NCBI RefSeq assembly: GCF_003612125.1
Contig: NZ_RAWI01000001.1
Location: forward strand, 1-64,000
From: Corallococcus praedator
GTDB taxonomy: Bacteria > Myxococcota > Myxococcia > Myxococcales > Myxococcaceae
Reading direction: 5' to 3'
DNA length: 64,000 nucleotides
The notes beneath the pieces are model-generated. The model saw only the letters and a list, made by a program, of their open reading frames with translations. It was not told the DNA's origin and made no database searches. Shown piece after piece: positions 50,831-60,326 of this stretch; position 1 is the first letter of the stretch, and every line of letters begins with the position of its first letter. Made by a program: the position numbers and the translations under genes.

Positions 50831-53128
50831 ATGACAATGATTCTGGGGGAGAAGCGCAGGGCTCTGGCCCTGATGTTGGTGTCGGTTGTGCTGAGCGCTT
50901 GTGGTGGTGGGGGGAATGGGGGACGTCCCGATGCAGGACAGGCCAGCCCGAGCCTGTCTGTCTCGACCGGAAGCGTTCGCTTCGAGGCGGAAGAGGGGGG
51001 GGCGACTCCCGCGGCCGAGACCGTCACGGTCCGCATCAATGATCCTGGCGAAGCGATGCCGCATGTCCAGGTCGCGGCCTCCTCCCATGGCCTGAGTCAG
51101 GTGTCCTACGACACCTCCACCAACCCCTTCACCCTCCGCGTCACGCCCAGGGCGCCGGCGGAGGTGGAGGGGACCACCGTGACGGATCAGATCGTCATCA
51201 GCGCCTGCCTGGATGTCCCGTGCACGCGCCACATCCCGGGAAGCCCCTCGACGGTGGAGGTCACCTATGCGGTTCGCGGCCACCTCCAGGTCGCCCCACA
51301 GACGCTTGCCTTCAGCCATGTGCTGGGCAGCAGCCCCTCGCCGGGCGCCACGCAGCTCTCACTGCGGGGAAGGTCCGTTCACTGGAACGCCTCGGCGAGC
51401 CCGAGCTGGATTCAGCTCTCCGGCGCCTCCAGCGGCGTGACCCCCTCCGTCCTGAGCGTCGGGGTCGACCCCGCCAGCGTCTCCATGGGCACGCATGACG
51501 GTGGCATCACCCTGACCCAGACCGACACGGGAGAAGTCACCACGGTCCCCGTGGTGCTGCAGGTGGTCGCGCCCTCCCTGGCGGTGAGCCCGAGCACCCT
51601 GTCCTTCACGGGCTCGGGCTCCGGGTCCCCGTCGGAGGCCTCTTTGTCCCTCAGCCTCGACACGGGCACCGCCGCGCATGGCTGGACGGTGGCGCTCGAC
51701 ACCGGTGGTGGGGCGCCGTGGCTCAAGCTGAGCAGCACCTCCGGGACGGTGTCCGCGAGCGGCACGACGCTCTCGGTCAGCGTGGACTCCACGGGCCTGC
51801 AGCTCGGGACCCACTCGGCGAGCCTCGTCTTCACCGCCACGGTGGAGGGGCAGAGCGTGTCCAGGACCGTGCCCGTTTCGCTGAGCATCCACGGCCTCCC
51901 GTGGGTGGCGGACAACGGGGTGGGACTGGTCAGCACGCCGTCTGTTTCGAAGTTGAGCCACACGGTGACGGTGAAGGACACCCTGGGCCAGACGACCGGC
52001 ACCTGGGTGGCCCGCTCCTCTCAAGGCTGGCTGTCCGTCACGGCGGGCGGCGCCAGCGGCGGCGAGCTGACCCTGACCGCCAATCCCGCGGGCCTGGCGG
52101 ACAACGCCCTCCACCTCGCGGAGGTGTCCATCGCCGATGGCGCCAGCCCGGATCAGGTCAGCGAAGTCATCAAGGTCGGGCTGTGGGTGGGCTCCACCGT
52201 GATCAACAGTCAGGACACGCTCCCCATCGCCTTCAAGGTCGTCGAGACGGACCCCGTCCGTCCCTATGCGTACGTCCATGACGGCGCGGGCAGCCTGTCT
52301 GTGTACAACCTCTACACGGCGAAACTGGTCACCACCCTCACGGGCCTGGGCAGCAGCCTGGGCGCAATGACAGTCAGCAGCGATGGCTCCACGCTGTACG
52401 TGTTGGACGCCACCACCCTGCGCATCGTCCCGGTGGACCTGGGCACGCTCACCGCGGGCACGGCGTGGACGTTGAGCTCGGGCCTCCTGAGCTGGATCAC
52501 GTACTCGCGGCCCGACGGGCACGGGCTCGTGCTGACCAATGACGGCCAGATCCTCGAACCCACCACGGGAGCGGTGGTCACCCTCGTGACGGGCAAGATG
52601 CCTTCCGGGATGGCGGCGCTCAGTGCCAGCCAGGATGGGTCCTTGTTCTGCGGCATCAACAGCGGCATCAGCCCCTACACGCTGTCTTGCCATGAGCTGC
52701 GGTACACGCGCAGCACCGGAGCTGTCGCCCTCACCTCGCGTGGCTCCGGGCCCTTCGGCGTGGGCAGCAACGGGCGGGACGTGGCCGTCAACCACGACGG
52801 GAGCCGGGTGTACGCGGCTTCGGGCGCGCCGTACTCGTTCGCCGTCTACGACGGCAAGACCCTGAAGGTGCTCACCCAGCTGCCCGCCGACGCCTATCCC
52901 AACGCCGTCGAGGTGGGGTCGGACAACCGGTTCTATGGCGCGGCGAGCGTCTGGTACGGAGACAAGGACGTGTGGGTCTATGACAACGCGGGCTGGGCCC
53001 TGGGCTCCTACGACATGGCCGGCTACGCCCGGAACATCCTGGACCGGCAGCTCAAGGTCTCGGGTGACGGCAAGCGGTTCGTCGCGCTCACCGATGACCC
53101 GCGCCTCGTGTTCGTCACCGCTCCGTAG
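50831..53128 (+). CDS. Lipoprotein with BACON-like domains and C-terminal propeller-like domain
   Basis: A 765-residue lipoprotein; the signal ends VVLSAC, followed by a poly-Gly stretch. It has four Ig-like repeats (about 40-450) of the BACON type, with motifs such as WIQLSGASSG, WLKLSSTSGTVSASG and WLSVTAGGAS, which are usually mucin or carbohydrate binding. The last 300 residues hold YVTN/WD-like blades (AMTVSSDGSTLYVLD and VNHDGSRVYAASGAPYSF). No catalytic residues are seen. It is probably a surface adhesin. The ATG at 50831 has GAAGGGG upstream; a second in-frame ATG is at 50837. Confidence 0.75.
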   Translation: MTMILGEKRRALALMLVSVVLSACGGGGNGGRPDAGQASPSLSVSTGSVRFEAEEGGATPAAETVTVRINDPGEAMPHVQVAASSHGLSQVSYDTSTNPFTLRVTPRAPAEVEGTTVTDQIVISACLDVPCTRHIPGSPSTVEVTYAVRGHLQVAPQTLAFSHVLGSSPSPGATQLSLRGRSVHWNASASPSWIQLSGASSGVTPSVLSVGVDPASVSMGTHDGGITLTQTDTGEVTTVPVVLQVVAPSLAVSPSTLSFTGSGSGSPSEASLSLSLDTGTAAHGWTVALDTGGGAPWLKLSSTSGTVSASGTTLSVSVDSTGLQLGTHSASLVFTATVEGQSVSRTVPVSLSIHGLPWVADNGVGLVSTPSVSKLSHTVTVKDTLGQTTGTWVARSSQGWLSVTAGGASGGELTLTANPAGLADNALHLAEVSIADGASPDQVSEVIKVGLWVGSTVINSQDTLPIAFKVVETDPVRPYAYVHDGAGSLSVYNLYTAKLVTTLTGLGSSLGAMTVSSDGSTLYVLDATTLRIVPVDLGTLTAGTAWTLSSGLLSWITYSRPDGHGLVLTNDGQILEPTTGAVVTLVTGKMPSGMAALSASQDGSLFCGINSGISPYTLSCHELRYTRSTGAVALTSRGSGPFGVGSNGRDVAVNHDGSRVYAASGAPYSFAVYDGKTLKVLTQLPADAYPNAVEVGSDNRFYGAASVWYGDKDVWVYDNAGWALGSYDMAGYARNILDRQLKVSGDGKRFVALTDDPRLVFVTAP

Positions 53129-53148
53129 CTGAAACGCAGGAGAGGGGA

Positions 53149-53173
53149 GGAGGGGCTTCGAAGTCGCCCCTCC
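53149..53173 (+). terminator. Hairpin after the BACON-like lipoprotein
   Basis: GGAGGGGC (53149-53156) pairs with GCCCCTCC (53166-53173) over a 9-base loop. It lies 20 bp after the stop codon. No T tract follows. Confidence 0.6.
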
Positions 53174-53368
53174 ACTCCTCGCATCAAGGGGGGCGTCCCG
53201 GTCCCTGCCGAGGACGGCCCCGCCCCGTCATCAACACCACCTGTCACGGTGGATTCATCCGGACCGTGAATCCGCTGTGGAGCTTGCCTCTTGTGGCTTC
53301 GGTGTCGCTCTCCACTGGGGGGGGAAGTGTGGTAGGAGTGGATATTTCCTGGAAAATGGAGGCTCGCT

Positions 53369-55003
53369 GTGACGTTGGTTCGAGTGTGTCTGGCTTCGCT
53401 GCTCTTGGTGGTTGCCTGCGGTGATTCGGATCCAGAGGTGACACCTGATGCCGGCAGGACGCCGGATGCAGGTGTCGTGACGCCGGACGCAGGGAGCGAG
53501 ACGCCGGACGCGGGCACCGAGACGCCGGACGCGGGCACCGAGACGCCGGACGCAGGTAGCGAGACGCCGGATGCAGGCTCCGAGACGCCGGACGCGGGCG
53601 GTGGGACGGCGGACGCGGGCAGTGAGACGCCGGATGCAGGTAGCGAGACGCCGGACGCGGGCGAGCCTCCTGTGGGAAACGTCATCGACAACTGGGGCTT
53701 CGAGGCCTGGTCCGGTGAGCTTCCGGCGATGTGGTACGGCAGCACGTCGAACATCACCAGCGACGGGGTCCGGCGGGCGACGACGAATGCCTTCGAAGGC
53801 AAGAACGCGGCCCAGCTGATCAATGCCGTGACTGCGCACAAGCGCTTCAGCACCCTCGCGAAGTCGATGCGCGCCGGCCGCTACTCCTGCACCTACCAGG
53901 CGCGGGGCAACGGTGACGTGCGAAACGCCTTCTTCGACGACGACTACTCCTCCTACTCGGCCTACACCACGGTCAACAGCAAGGAGTGGAAGGCGCTGTC
54001 GTACAACTTCAACCTCGCCGCCGATGTCTTCGACACCTTCGAGCTCATCTTCAGCGTCCGGAACACCAGCGGGGAGCACCTGTTCATCGACGACGTGCGC
54101 TGCGTGCGCGCCGACGAGCCGTGTGATGCGGTCAGCTGCGAGGTCTGGGAACGTTGCGTGAATGCCACCGCGACCTGCGAGCCGCTCTCCGGTCGCTGCC
54201 AGGACGCCACCGACTGCAACGAGTGGCAGTCCTGTGATGCGACCCACACCTGTGTGGTCGCCGATGATCGCTGCACCCGTCACGCGGATTGCGCGGGCAC
54301 CCCGGCGACGCCGGTCTGCGAACAGGCCACGCATCTGTGCGTGGCGGGCGACCCCTGCGCCGGCGTCACCTGCAGCCACGCGGCGACGAGCTGCAACCCC
54401 ACGACCGGCGTGTGCGAGCTGGCCGAAGGCGCCTGCTTCACCACCTACGATTGTGTCGGTGCGCTGCCCGCATGCGATCCGGCAACCCGGCGCTGCGTCG
54501 CCGCCGCTCACCCCGCGAACATCATCCGCAATGGTGGGTTTGAATCCTGGAACACCTACTCCATCCCCTACTACGGGAACCACTACCTCCCCGACTACTG
54601 GTACGGCATGGACAACGGCATCTCCGACCCGGGCACGGAGATCAAGCCCTCGCGCCTCGTGCCGTACTCGACCGCGGTGCACGGTGGCTCGCTGGCGCTG
54701 CAGTTCGTGGTCCCGATTCAGGTGGCCGAGCGCTTCTCCCTGGAGAAGTTCAACGTCCCGAGCGGAAGCTACTCCTGCTCGTACCGGGTGCGAGGCCACG
54801 GCAGCATCCGCCATCGCAGCTATTCGAGCGGCGGCTGGAGCGTGCAGACCGACTTCCTCGCCGTCGACAGCGACGCGTGGCAGCCGGTGTTCTTCCGCTT
54901 CACCGGCAATGTGCGCGACTGGCGCCTGTTCCTCTATCCGAGCCGCAGCGAGGCCGACCGCGACCACCTCCAGGTCGACGACGTCGTCTGCACGAAGGAC
55001 TGA
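53369..55003 (+). CDS. Lipoprotein with PDAG linker, two carbohydrate-binding-like domains and Cys-rich centre
   Basis: A 544-residue lipoprotein. The signal ends LLVVAC. Residues about 24-105 are repeated T-P-D-A-G and E-T-P-D-A-G units. Then come a galactose-binding-like domain (NWGFEAWSGELPAMWYGST), a Cys-rich centre with EGF-like spacing (CEVWERCVNATATCEPL, CRHADCAGTP-like), and a second domain beginning IIRNGGFESWNTY with PDYWYGMDNG. The pair NWGFEAW/NGGFESW shows these two domains are duplicates. The GTG at 53369 has GGAGG at 53358-53362. It is probably a surface adhesin, and a strong hairpin follows. Confidence 0.8.
   Translation: MTLVRVCLASLLLVVACGDSDPEVTPDAGRTPDAGVVTPDAGSETPDAGTETPDAGTETPDAGSETPDAGSETPDAGGGTADAGSETPDAGSETPDAGEPPVGNVIDNWGFEAWSGELPAMWYGSTSNITSDGVRRATTNAFEGKNAAQLINAVTAHKRFSTLAKSMRAGRYSCTYQARGNGDVRNAFFDDDYSSYSAYTTVNSKEWKALSYNFNLAADVFDTFELIFSVRNTSGEHLFIDDVRCVRADEPCDAVSCEVWERCVNATATCEPLSGRCQDATDCNEWQSCDATHTCVVADDRCTRHADCAGTPATPVCEQATHLCVAGDPCAGVTCSHAATSCNPTTGVCELAEGACFTTYDCVGALPACDPATRRCVAAAHPANIIRNGGFESWNTYSIPYYGNHYLPDYWYGMDNGISDPGTEIKPSRLVPYSTAVHGGSLALQFVVPIQVAERFSLEKFNVPSGSYSCSYRVRGHGSIRHRSYSSGGWSVQTDFLAVDSDAWQPVFFRFTGNVRDWRLFLYPSRSEADRDHLQVDDVVCTKD
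53448..53670 (+). repeat. Short tandem repeats encoding TPDAG units
   Basis: Imperfect 18-bp units (gagacgccggacgcgggc-type) with variants, coding for the lipoprotein linker. Such arrays can change length by slippage, which would alter linker length. Confidence 0.75.
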
Positions 55004-55035
55004 ACGGACGCTGACCCACCTCCGCGGACACCCAC

Positions 55036-55057
55036 GGGCTCGCGTCTCCGCGAGCCC
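55036..55057 (+). terminator. Perfect hairpin with tetraloop
   Basis: GGGCTCGCG (55036-55044) pairs with CGCGAGCCC (55049-55057) over TCTC, 32 bp after the lipoprotein stop codon. Confidence 0.75.
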
Positions 55058-55154
55058 AATGGAGTAGGCTCGCAGGCCGACTCAATTGGCCTGCGCGCCC
55101 CGGGTGCCCCGGTGTCGGCACGGAGTCGCGCCATCGGCTGTCTTCAATCCTGCC

Positions 55155-55784
55155 ATGACCACGACCTCCTCCCGTCCCGCGTACACCGTCCAGACCGAGC
55201 ACGCCCTGCTGCGCTGCTGGTCACCCGCGGACGCCGCTCAGGCTCTCCGCGCCATCGAATCCAGCCTTGAGCACCTGCTCCCCTGGATGGAATGGGCGAA
55301 GCGCTATCCGATGAGCGTGATGCAGCAGGCCATGCAGCTGCGCCGCATGCGCGGTCTCTTCGATCTCGGGCAGGACTTCGCCTACGCCGTGTTCTCTCGC
55401 GACAACAGCGAGGTCCTTGGGGGGACCGGCCTTCATCCTCGCGTGGGCGAGGGAGGACTTGAGATTGGCTATTGGATCGCGGCCGGGCACACGGGCCGTG
55501 GCCTCGCGACCGAGGTCGCGGGGGCGCTCACCCGCGTCGCCTTCGAATTGGAAGGGGTGCGCAGGGTCGAGATCCATTGCGACCCGCGCAATGCCCGGAG
55601 TGCCAGCGTCGCCCGCAGGCTGGGTTTCACCCACGAAGGCACCCTGCGCCAGCGGCTCGTCGCGCCCGACGGCAGCCTCCGGGACACGATGATCTGGACC
55701 CTGCTCGCCGCCGAGTACCCGGGCAGCCATGCCGCCGCGATCCCCTTCGAGGCCTTCGACATGCTGGGGCAGAAGCTCCCCTGA
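55155..55784 (+). CDS. GNAT-family N-acetyltransferase (RimJ/RimL-like)
   Basis: A 209-residue cytosolic GNAT protein. It has LLRCWSPADAAQALRAI at the start, GGTGLHPRVGEGGLEIGYWI, then HTGRGLATEVAGALTRVAF (acetyl-CoA pyrophosphate loop) and RNARSASVARRLGFTHEGT, which is the RimJ/RimL signature. Substrates include ribosomal protein N-termini, tRNA ligase products or antibiotics; nothing here chooses among them. The ATG at 55155 matches the domain start. Confidence 0.88.
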   Translation: MTTTSSRPAYTVQTEHALLRCWSPADAAQALRAIESSLEHLLPWMEWAKRYPMSVMQQAMQLRRMRGLFDLGQDFAYAVFSRDNSEVLGGTGLHPRVGEGGLEIGYWIAAGHTGRGLATEVAGALTRVAFELEGVRRVEIHCDPRNARSASVARRLGFTHEGTLRQRLVAPDGSLRDTMIWTLLAAEYPGSHAAAIPFEAFDMLGQKLP

Positions 55785-55865
55785 GTCACGTCCCTGTGTC
55801 GGGACTTCAAGATAGGGCGACGGTGTCACTCACCCGACGCCGCATCCCGTATGCTCGCGCCCGCC

Positions 55866-58637
55866 ATGTCCCCGAACCTGAAAGCCCGAAGCGCGCTCGC
55901 CGCGGCCTCGCTCCTGCTGGCGACCCCGGTGCTCGCGCAGGCCCCGCAGTCCGGCACGCCGCCCACGCAAGCCGCGCCACCGTCGCCGCCCGAGGGCGCT
56001 CCGCCCGCGCAGGCCCAGCCCACGATGACGAAGCCTCCGGAGCTGGTGCAGCAGGTGGCGGCCCCATATCCGCCTGAAGCGCTCGCGGAGGGGCTCACCG
56101 CTTCCGTGCGCCTCATCATCACCATCGCCGCGGACGGCACCGTGTCGGACGTGCTGCCCACGGAGCCGGCGGGCCATGGCTTCGACGAGGCGGCCCTCGC
56201 GGCGGTGCGCCAGTTCCGCTTCTCGCCCGCGGAGGTGGACGGCGTGCCCGCGCCGGTGCAGGTGGAGTACGTCTACCACTTCACCCTCGACGCTCCGCCC
56301 ACGGAGGGCTCCGGACAGGAGCAGGTCCAGGCGGCACCGAAGGCCACGCTCACCGGCCAGCTCATCTCACGTGGCAGTCGTTCACGGGTGGCCGGTGCCA
56401 CCGTGCGCTGTGGTGACGATCCGGAGGCGCCCGAGGCCATCTCCGACGCGGACGGCCGCTTCACGCTTGAGGTGCCCCCCGGCGAGTGCGCGGTGCGCGT
56501 GGTGGCGTCCGGCTTCCAGCTCTACCAGACGAAGGAGCAGCTCCAGGAGAACGTGACGACGGAGGTGAACTTCTTCCTCGCCCCCGCCGCCGGTGCGCTG
56601 GAGACGGTGGTGCGCTCCGAGCGGCCGAAGAAGGAGGTCGTGCGCCGGACCATCACGCGCGAGGAGGCGCAGCGGACGCCGGGCACGTTCGGAGACCCCA
56701 TCCGCGTCATCCAGACCCTGCCGGGCGTGGCGCGTGCGCCCTTCATCTCCGGCGAGCTGCTGGTGCGCGGCTCCAACCCCGGCCAGACGGCGACGATGAT
56801 GGACGGGGTCGGCATCCCCATCCTCTTCCACCTGCTCGGCGGCCCCTCGGTGGTGAACGCGGAGTTCATCGACCAGCTCGACTTCTATCCGGGTGGCTAC
56901 GGCAGCCAGTACGGCCGCGCGGTGGGCGGCATCGTGGAGGTCGGCACGCGCAAGGGCGCCGCCGACACGTTCCACGGCTCGGTGAAGGTGGACGTGCTGG
57001 ACGCGGGCTTCTTCCTGGAGGCGCCCGTAACGGATGGCATCAGCGTGGCCGCCGCCGCGCGGCGCTCGTACATCGACACGCTGCTGCCCGTCTTCCTCCC
57101 CAAGAGCGAGGGCAGCACGCTGTCTGTCGTTCCTCGCTACTGGGACTACCAGTTGCGCGTGGACTTCGGCGCGAAGCGGGGCGCCCGCTCGGAAGAGGAG
57201 GCCCAGGCCCAGGCGGGCGGCGCGCGCAGCACCGGCTACGTCATGGCCTTCGGCAGTGACGACCAGCTCCGGGTGGTGTCCTCGGGCCCGAAGACGGAAC
57301 GAGACCTGTCAATCGACACGCAGACCCTCTTCCACCGCATCAAGGGTGACTGGACGTACCGCAAGGGCGCGCTCACCTCCGTCTTCACGCCGTACCTGGG
57401 CTACGACGCGAACAGCTTCGAGTTCGGTGCCGCGAAGCAGGACGGCGTGGGCTACACGGTGGGCGCGCGCGAGGTGCTGGGCCTGGAGCTGTCCTCCGCG
57501 CTCACCGTGCGCACCGGCCTGGACCTCGTGTACGAACACCAGTCGTACGACGTGCAGTTCCCCGCGCCGGAGAACTTCGAGTACGTGGCCTTCCCCGGCG
57601 CCGAGTCCGTGGGCGAGCTGCTGGTGGAGAAGATCGGCCTGGGCGCCTTCGACGGCGCGCTCTTCGTGGAGGCGGACCTGAAGGTGGGGAAGTTCACCTT
57701 CACCCCCGGCGTGCGCGGCAACCTCCAGAGTGCGGGCAACACCCGGAATCTGGCGTTGGATCCACGGCTGTGGGTGCGCTTCGCGGCCACCGAGCGCACC
57801 AACCTCAAGGGCTCGCTCGGCCTCTACAGCCAGCCGCCGGAGACGTTCCGCTTCATCGACCTGCCGTATGGCAATCCGGACCTCATCTACCAGCGTGCGT
57901 TCCAGAGCAGCCTCGGCGTGGACCACCGTCTGACGGACGTGCTCAACGTGGACGTGACGGGCTTCTTCAACCGCCGCTTCAACAACATCGTGGCGCCCGG
58001 GCAGCTCGTCACGCGCTCGGGTGGGGGCGTGGTCCAACTGCCGTACTCCAATGAGGGCATCGGCCGCGCGCTGGGCCTGGAGGTGATGGTGAAGAAGGAC
58101 CGCGCGTCCGCGTCGGACAAGTGGTCCGGCTGGCTGTCGTACACCTTCAGCCGCTCGCTCGACGGGCGCGCGGGCCCCAAGCCCGATGGCGGCGGTGGCT
58201 TCGGCGGGGGCTTCGGTGGCGACGGAGATGAGACGTACGGCCTCAGTCCCTTCGACCAGACGCACATCCTCACGTTGGTGAGCAGCTACGTGCTGGGCAA
58301 CGGCTGGGAGCTGGGCGGGCGCTTCCGCTACACCACCGGCCGTCCGACGACGCCGCTCAACCACACGTTCGACCTGTACCAGGCGGACCGCAACCGCTTC
58401 AACGGCACGTATGGCCCGTATGCCTCGGCGCGCACGGCCGGCTTCCACCAACTGGACGTGCGGCTGGACAAGAGCTGGCAATTCCAGAGCTGGACGCTGG
58501 GGGCGTACATCGACGTGCAGAACCTCTACAACGCGGAGAACGTCGAGTTCGTCTTCAACGACTACCGGCTGCGCCAGGAGTACGAGGTGCCCGGCATCCC
58601 CATCCTTCCCGTGGTGGGCGTGAAAGGAAGCTTCTGA
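55866..58637 (+). CDS. TonB-dependent receptor with N-terminal TonB_C domain and carboxypeptidase-regulatory-like domain
   Basis: A 923-residue outer-membrane protein. Order of parts: Sec signal (VLAQ); a Pro/Ala-rich linker; a TonB C-terminal-like domain (YPPEALAEGLTASVRLIITI, then FDEAALAAVRQFRFSPA); a CarboxypepD_reg-like domain (SRVAGATVRC, DADGRFTLEVPPGECAV); a plug (RTPGTFGDPIRVIQTLPGV, LLVRGSNPGQT); and a long barrel ending in the C-terminal Phe (VKGSF). The ATG at 55866 begins the signal peptide. Fusing the energising TonB_C domain to its own receptor is a myxobacterial arrangement. The ligand is unknown. The lipoprotein that follows starts two bases after the stop. Confidence 0.9.
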   Translation: MSPNLKARSALAAASLLLATPVLAQAPQSGTPPTQAAPPSPPEGAPPAQAQPTMTKPPELVQQVAAPYPPEALAEGLTASVRLIITIAADGTVSDVLPTEPAGHGFDEAALAAVRQFRFSPAEVDGVPAPVQVEYVYHFTLDAPPTEGSGQEQVQAAPKATLTGQLISRGSRSRVAGATVRCGDDPEAPEAISDADGRFTLEVPPGECAVRVVASGFQLYQTKEQLQENVTTEVNFFLAPAAGALETVVRSERPKKEVVRRTITREEAQRTPGTFGDPIRVIQTLPGVARAPFISGELLVRGSNPGQTATMMDGVGIPILFHLLGGPSVVNAEFIDQLDFYPGGYGSQYGRAVGGIVEVGTRKGAADTFHGSVKVDVLDAGFFLEAPVTDGISVAAAARRSYIDTLLPVFLPKSEGSTLSVVPRYWDYQLRVDFGAKRGARSEEEAQAQAGGARSTGYVMAFGSDDQLRVVSSGPKTERDLSIDTQTLFHRIKGDWTYRKGALTSVFTPYLGYDANSFEFGAAKQDGVGYTVGAREVLGLELSSALTVRTGLDLVYEHQSYDVQFPAPENFEYVAFPGAESVGELLVEKIGLGAFDGALFVEADLKVGKFTFTPGVRGNLQSAGNTRNLALDPRLWVRFAATERTNLKGSLGLYSQPPETFRFIDLPYGNPDLIYQRAFQSSLGVDHRLTDVLNVDVTGFFNRRFNNIVAPGQLVTRSGGGVVQLPYSNEGIGRALGLEVMVKKDRASASDKWSGWLSYTFSRSLDGRAGPKPDGGGGFGGGFGGDGDETYGLSPFDQTHILTLVSSYVLGNGWELGGRFRYTTGRPTTPLNHTFDLYQADRNRFNGTYGPYASARTAGFHQLDVRLDKSWQFQSWTLGAYIDVQNLYNAENVEFVFNDYRLRQEYEVPGIPILPVVGVKGSF

Positions 58638-58638
58638 C

Positions 58639-59562
58639 ATGAAGGCCCTGATCAACACCGGAGGCCTGCTCCTGCTGGCGATGACGGCCCTCGCCTGCGT
58701 CGATCCCGAAGATCAGCCCTCGCGCGTGCACGACTTCCGGGTGCTCGGCGTCTCCACGGAGCAGCCGGAGCTGATGGCCTCCACCTGCGAGCGCACGCCG
58801 GAGGCCCTGGACGCGCTCGCGGCGGAGGTGACGTACCGCGCGCTGCTGGTGGACCCCGCGGGCGAGGGGCGCTCCATCCAGTACACGCTGTGGGCGTGCG
58901 CGGATCCGGAGGACCGCACGTGCGCGAACGAGGCGGACCGCGCGCTGCTCGCGGAGGGCACCACGGGCGAGGGTGAGCTGACGCTCCCCATCCGTCCCGG
59001 CGCGGCCAGGGTGGGGGAGGACCGGCTGCTGCTGGAGCGCGTGCAGGAGGAGGACCCCTACCAGGGGCTGGGAGGCATCCGCATGCCGCTCGTCCTGCGG
59101 GCGGTGGCGGGCGATGAAGAGGTGTACGCGCAGAAGCTGATGGTCTTCTGGTGCCCGGTGGTGGAGGGCATGAAGGCCAACGAGCAGCCGGTGCTGCCGG
59201 GCCTGCTCGTGGACGACGTGGCCTGGCCGGACGGCGAGCCGCTGGCGCTGAGCGGCCCCGGTCCCTTCGTGGTGACGTCCGAGGACGTGTCGGCACGCGA
59301 GGAGACGTACGTGGTGCCGGGCCTGCGACTGCAGGCCGTCACGCTCAAGGAGGCGTGGGAGATCTCCTGGCACGCCACGCTGGGGGAGTTCAGTCCGCAG
59401 GAGACGGGCGGCGCGGACTTCGGTGGCCAGCAGGGACGACACCGCACGGAGTGGGAGCCGGCCGAAGGCGCGGCGGCGCAGGAGGTGACGTTCTGGGCCG
59501 TGGTGCGCGATGGGCGCGGCGGCAGTTCATGGCTGGTGCGCCGGGCGCGCTGGAGTCCCTGA
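58639..59562 (+). CDS. Lipoprotein co-transcribed with the TonB-dependent receptor
   Basis: A 307-residue lipoprotein; the signal ends MTALAC. It reads as a beta-rich protein with no recognised domain (VHDFRVLGVSTEQPEL, YVVPGLRLQAVTLKEAWEISW, VTFWAVVRDGRGGSSWLV). Two Cys pairs (CADPEDRTCAN) suggest disulfides. Its ATG starts two bases after the receptor stop, so it is translationally coupled. It is probably a surface or periplasmic partner that presents the ligand to the receptor, in the manner of SusD-like proteins, although no SusD sequence features are seen. Confidence 0.75.
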   Translation: MKALINTGGLLLLAMTALACVDPEDQPSRVHDFRVLGVSTEQPELMASTCERTPEALDALAAEVTYRALLVDPAGEGRSIQYTLWACADPEDRTCANEADRALLAEGTTGEGELTLPIRPGAARVGEDRLLLERVQEEDPYQGLGGIRMPLVLRAVAGDEEVYAQKLMVFWCPVVEGMKANEQPVLPGLLVDDVAWPDGEPLALSGPGPFVVTSEDVSAREETYVVPGLRLQAVTLKEAWEISWHATLGEFSPQETGGADFGGQQGRHRTEWEPAEGAAAQEVTFWAVVRDGRGGSSWLVRRARWSP

Positions 59563-59592
59563 GCACCACCGCCCCATCGAGCGCCGCCAGCC

Positions 59593-60018
59593 CTACGGTG
59601 TCCCTTCCTCGCCGACGTGGAAGGTATTGCTGGTCACCGGCTCCCGGTCGGTCTGCCCCTGGGAGTCGGTCCGCAACGTGTCCACATCGTGCACGATGCG
59701 GTACTCGCCGGTCGGCAACGCCGCGGGCAGCAGCAGCGTGCCCTGGGCCTGTGCGCCGCCTTTCAGCGTGTGCTGCATGAGCTGGCAGGCCTCGTTCTCG
59801 CCCAGGTGCGGCGTATAGACCCACCCGCTGTCCTCCTGGCGCTCCATCCGGACGGTGCAGAGGTTGTAGCCCACCTTGCGAGTGCCCTCGTTCTGGAGCA
59901 CGAGCTGTACGGTGTCGCCGGGCTGATACTCCGTGGCGTCCGTGGTGAGGGAGACCGCGACCTCCCCACAGGCCACCAGCATCGTGGTGAGCGCCATCAA
60001 CGAAAGTGCGTGTCGCAT
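59593..60018 (-). CDS. Lipoprotein with BsuPI/intracellular-proteinase-inhibitor-like domain
   Basis: A 141-residue precursor; the signal ends MLVAC. The mature part follows the Ig-like BsuPI pattern: VSLTTDATEYQPGDTVQLVL, then VGYNLCTVRMER and GEYRIVHDVDTL. The family inhibits or accompanies secreted subtilisins in bacilli, but here the role is unproven. The ATG at 60018 is chosen because an AGGAGG at 60025-60030 lies six bases upstream; an ATG at 60024 abuts that site and is too close. The gene is convergent with the receptor-associated lipoprotein, 30 bp apart. Confidence 0.75.
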   Translation of the reverse strand: MRHALSLMALTTMLVACGEVAVSLTTDATEYQPGDTVQLVLQNEGTRKVGYNLCTVRMERQEDSGWVYTPHLGENEACQLMQHTLKGGAQAQGTLLLPAALPTGEYRIVHDVDTLRTDSQGQTDREPVTSNTFHVGEEGTP

Positions 60019-60326
60019 CTGCATCCTCCTGAGAATGAGCCCCTGCGCCAATGCAGCCGCCGGGCCATTCTCATCCCACTGTCTTCTCGAAGGTTTGCAC
60101 AAGAGGCCCACTCAGAAATCCGGAGTCGTGCGTCAGGCATCACGGATCTCCGCGCCGCCCGGCAAACGCGGCCGGTGGTGGCCGACCTTGCCGGCACTTC
60201 CGGCCCGGAACACGGCAATGCTTGCCGTCCTGGAGGTCGCCTCTGGGGGAAGGAGTTCCTCGCGGGGATTGGCACCCGCGTTGCTCTGGGGATGGCCTGC
60301 TGCCAACCCCAAGGACTCCAGACGCC
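60019..60326. other. Divergent intergenic region of the BsuPI-like and M23 genes
   Basis: About 300 bases. An 8-bp inverted repeat, TGAGAATG (60030-60037) and CATTCTCA (60066-60073), lies just upstream of the BsuPI-like gene and could be an operator or mRNA stem. An AAGGA at 60311-60315 serves the M23 gene. No other feature is seen. Confidence 0.35.
60025..60030 (-). promoter_or_regulatory. Ribosome-binding site that fixes the BsuPI-like start
   Basis: AGGAGG on the minus strand, six bases from the ATG at 60018 and directly against the ATG at 60024. It makes 60018 the likely start. Confidence 0.7.
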
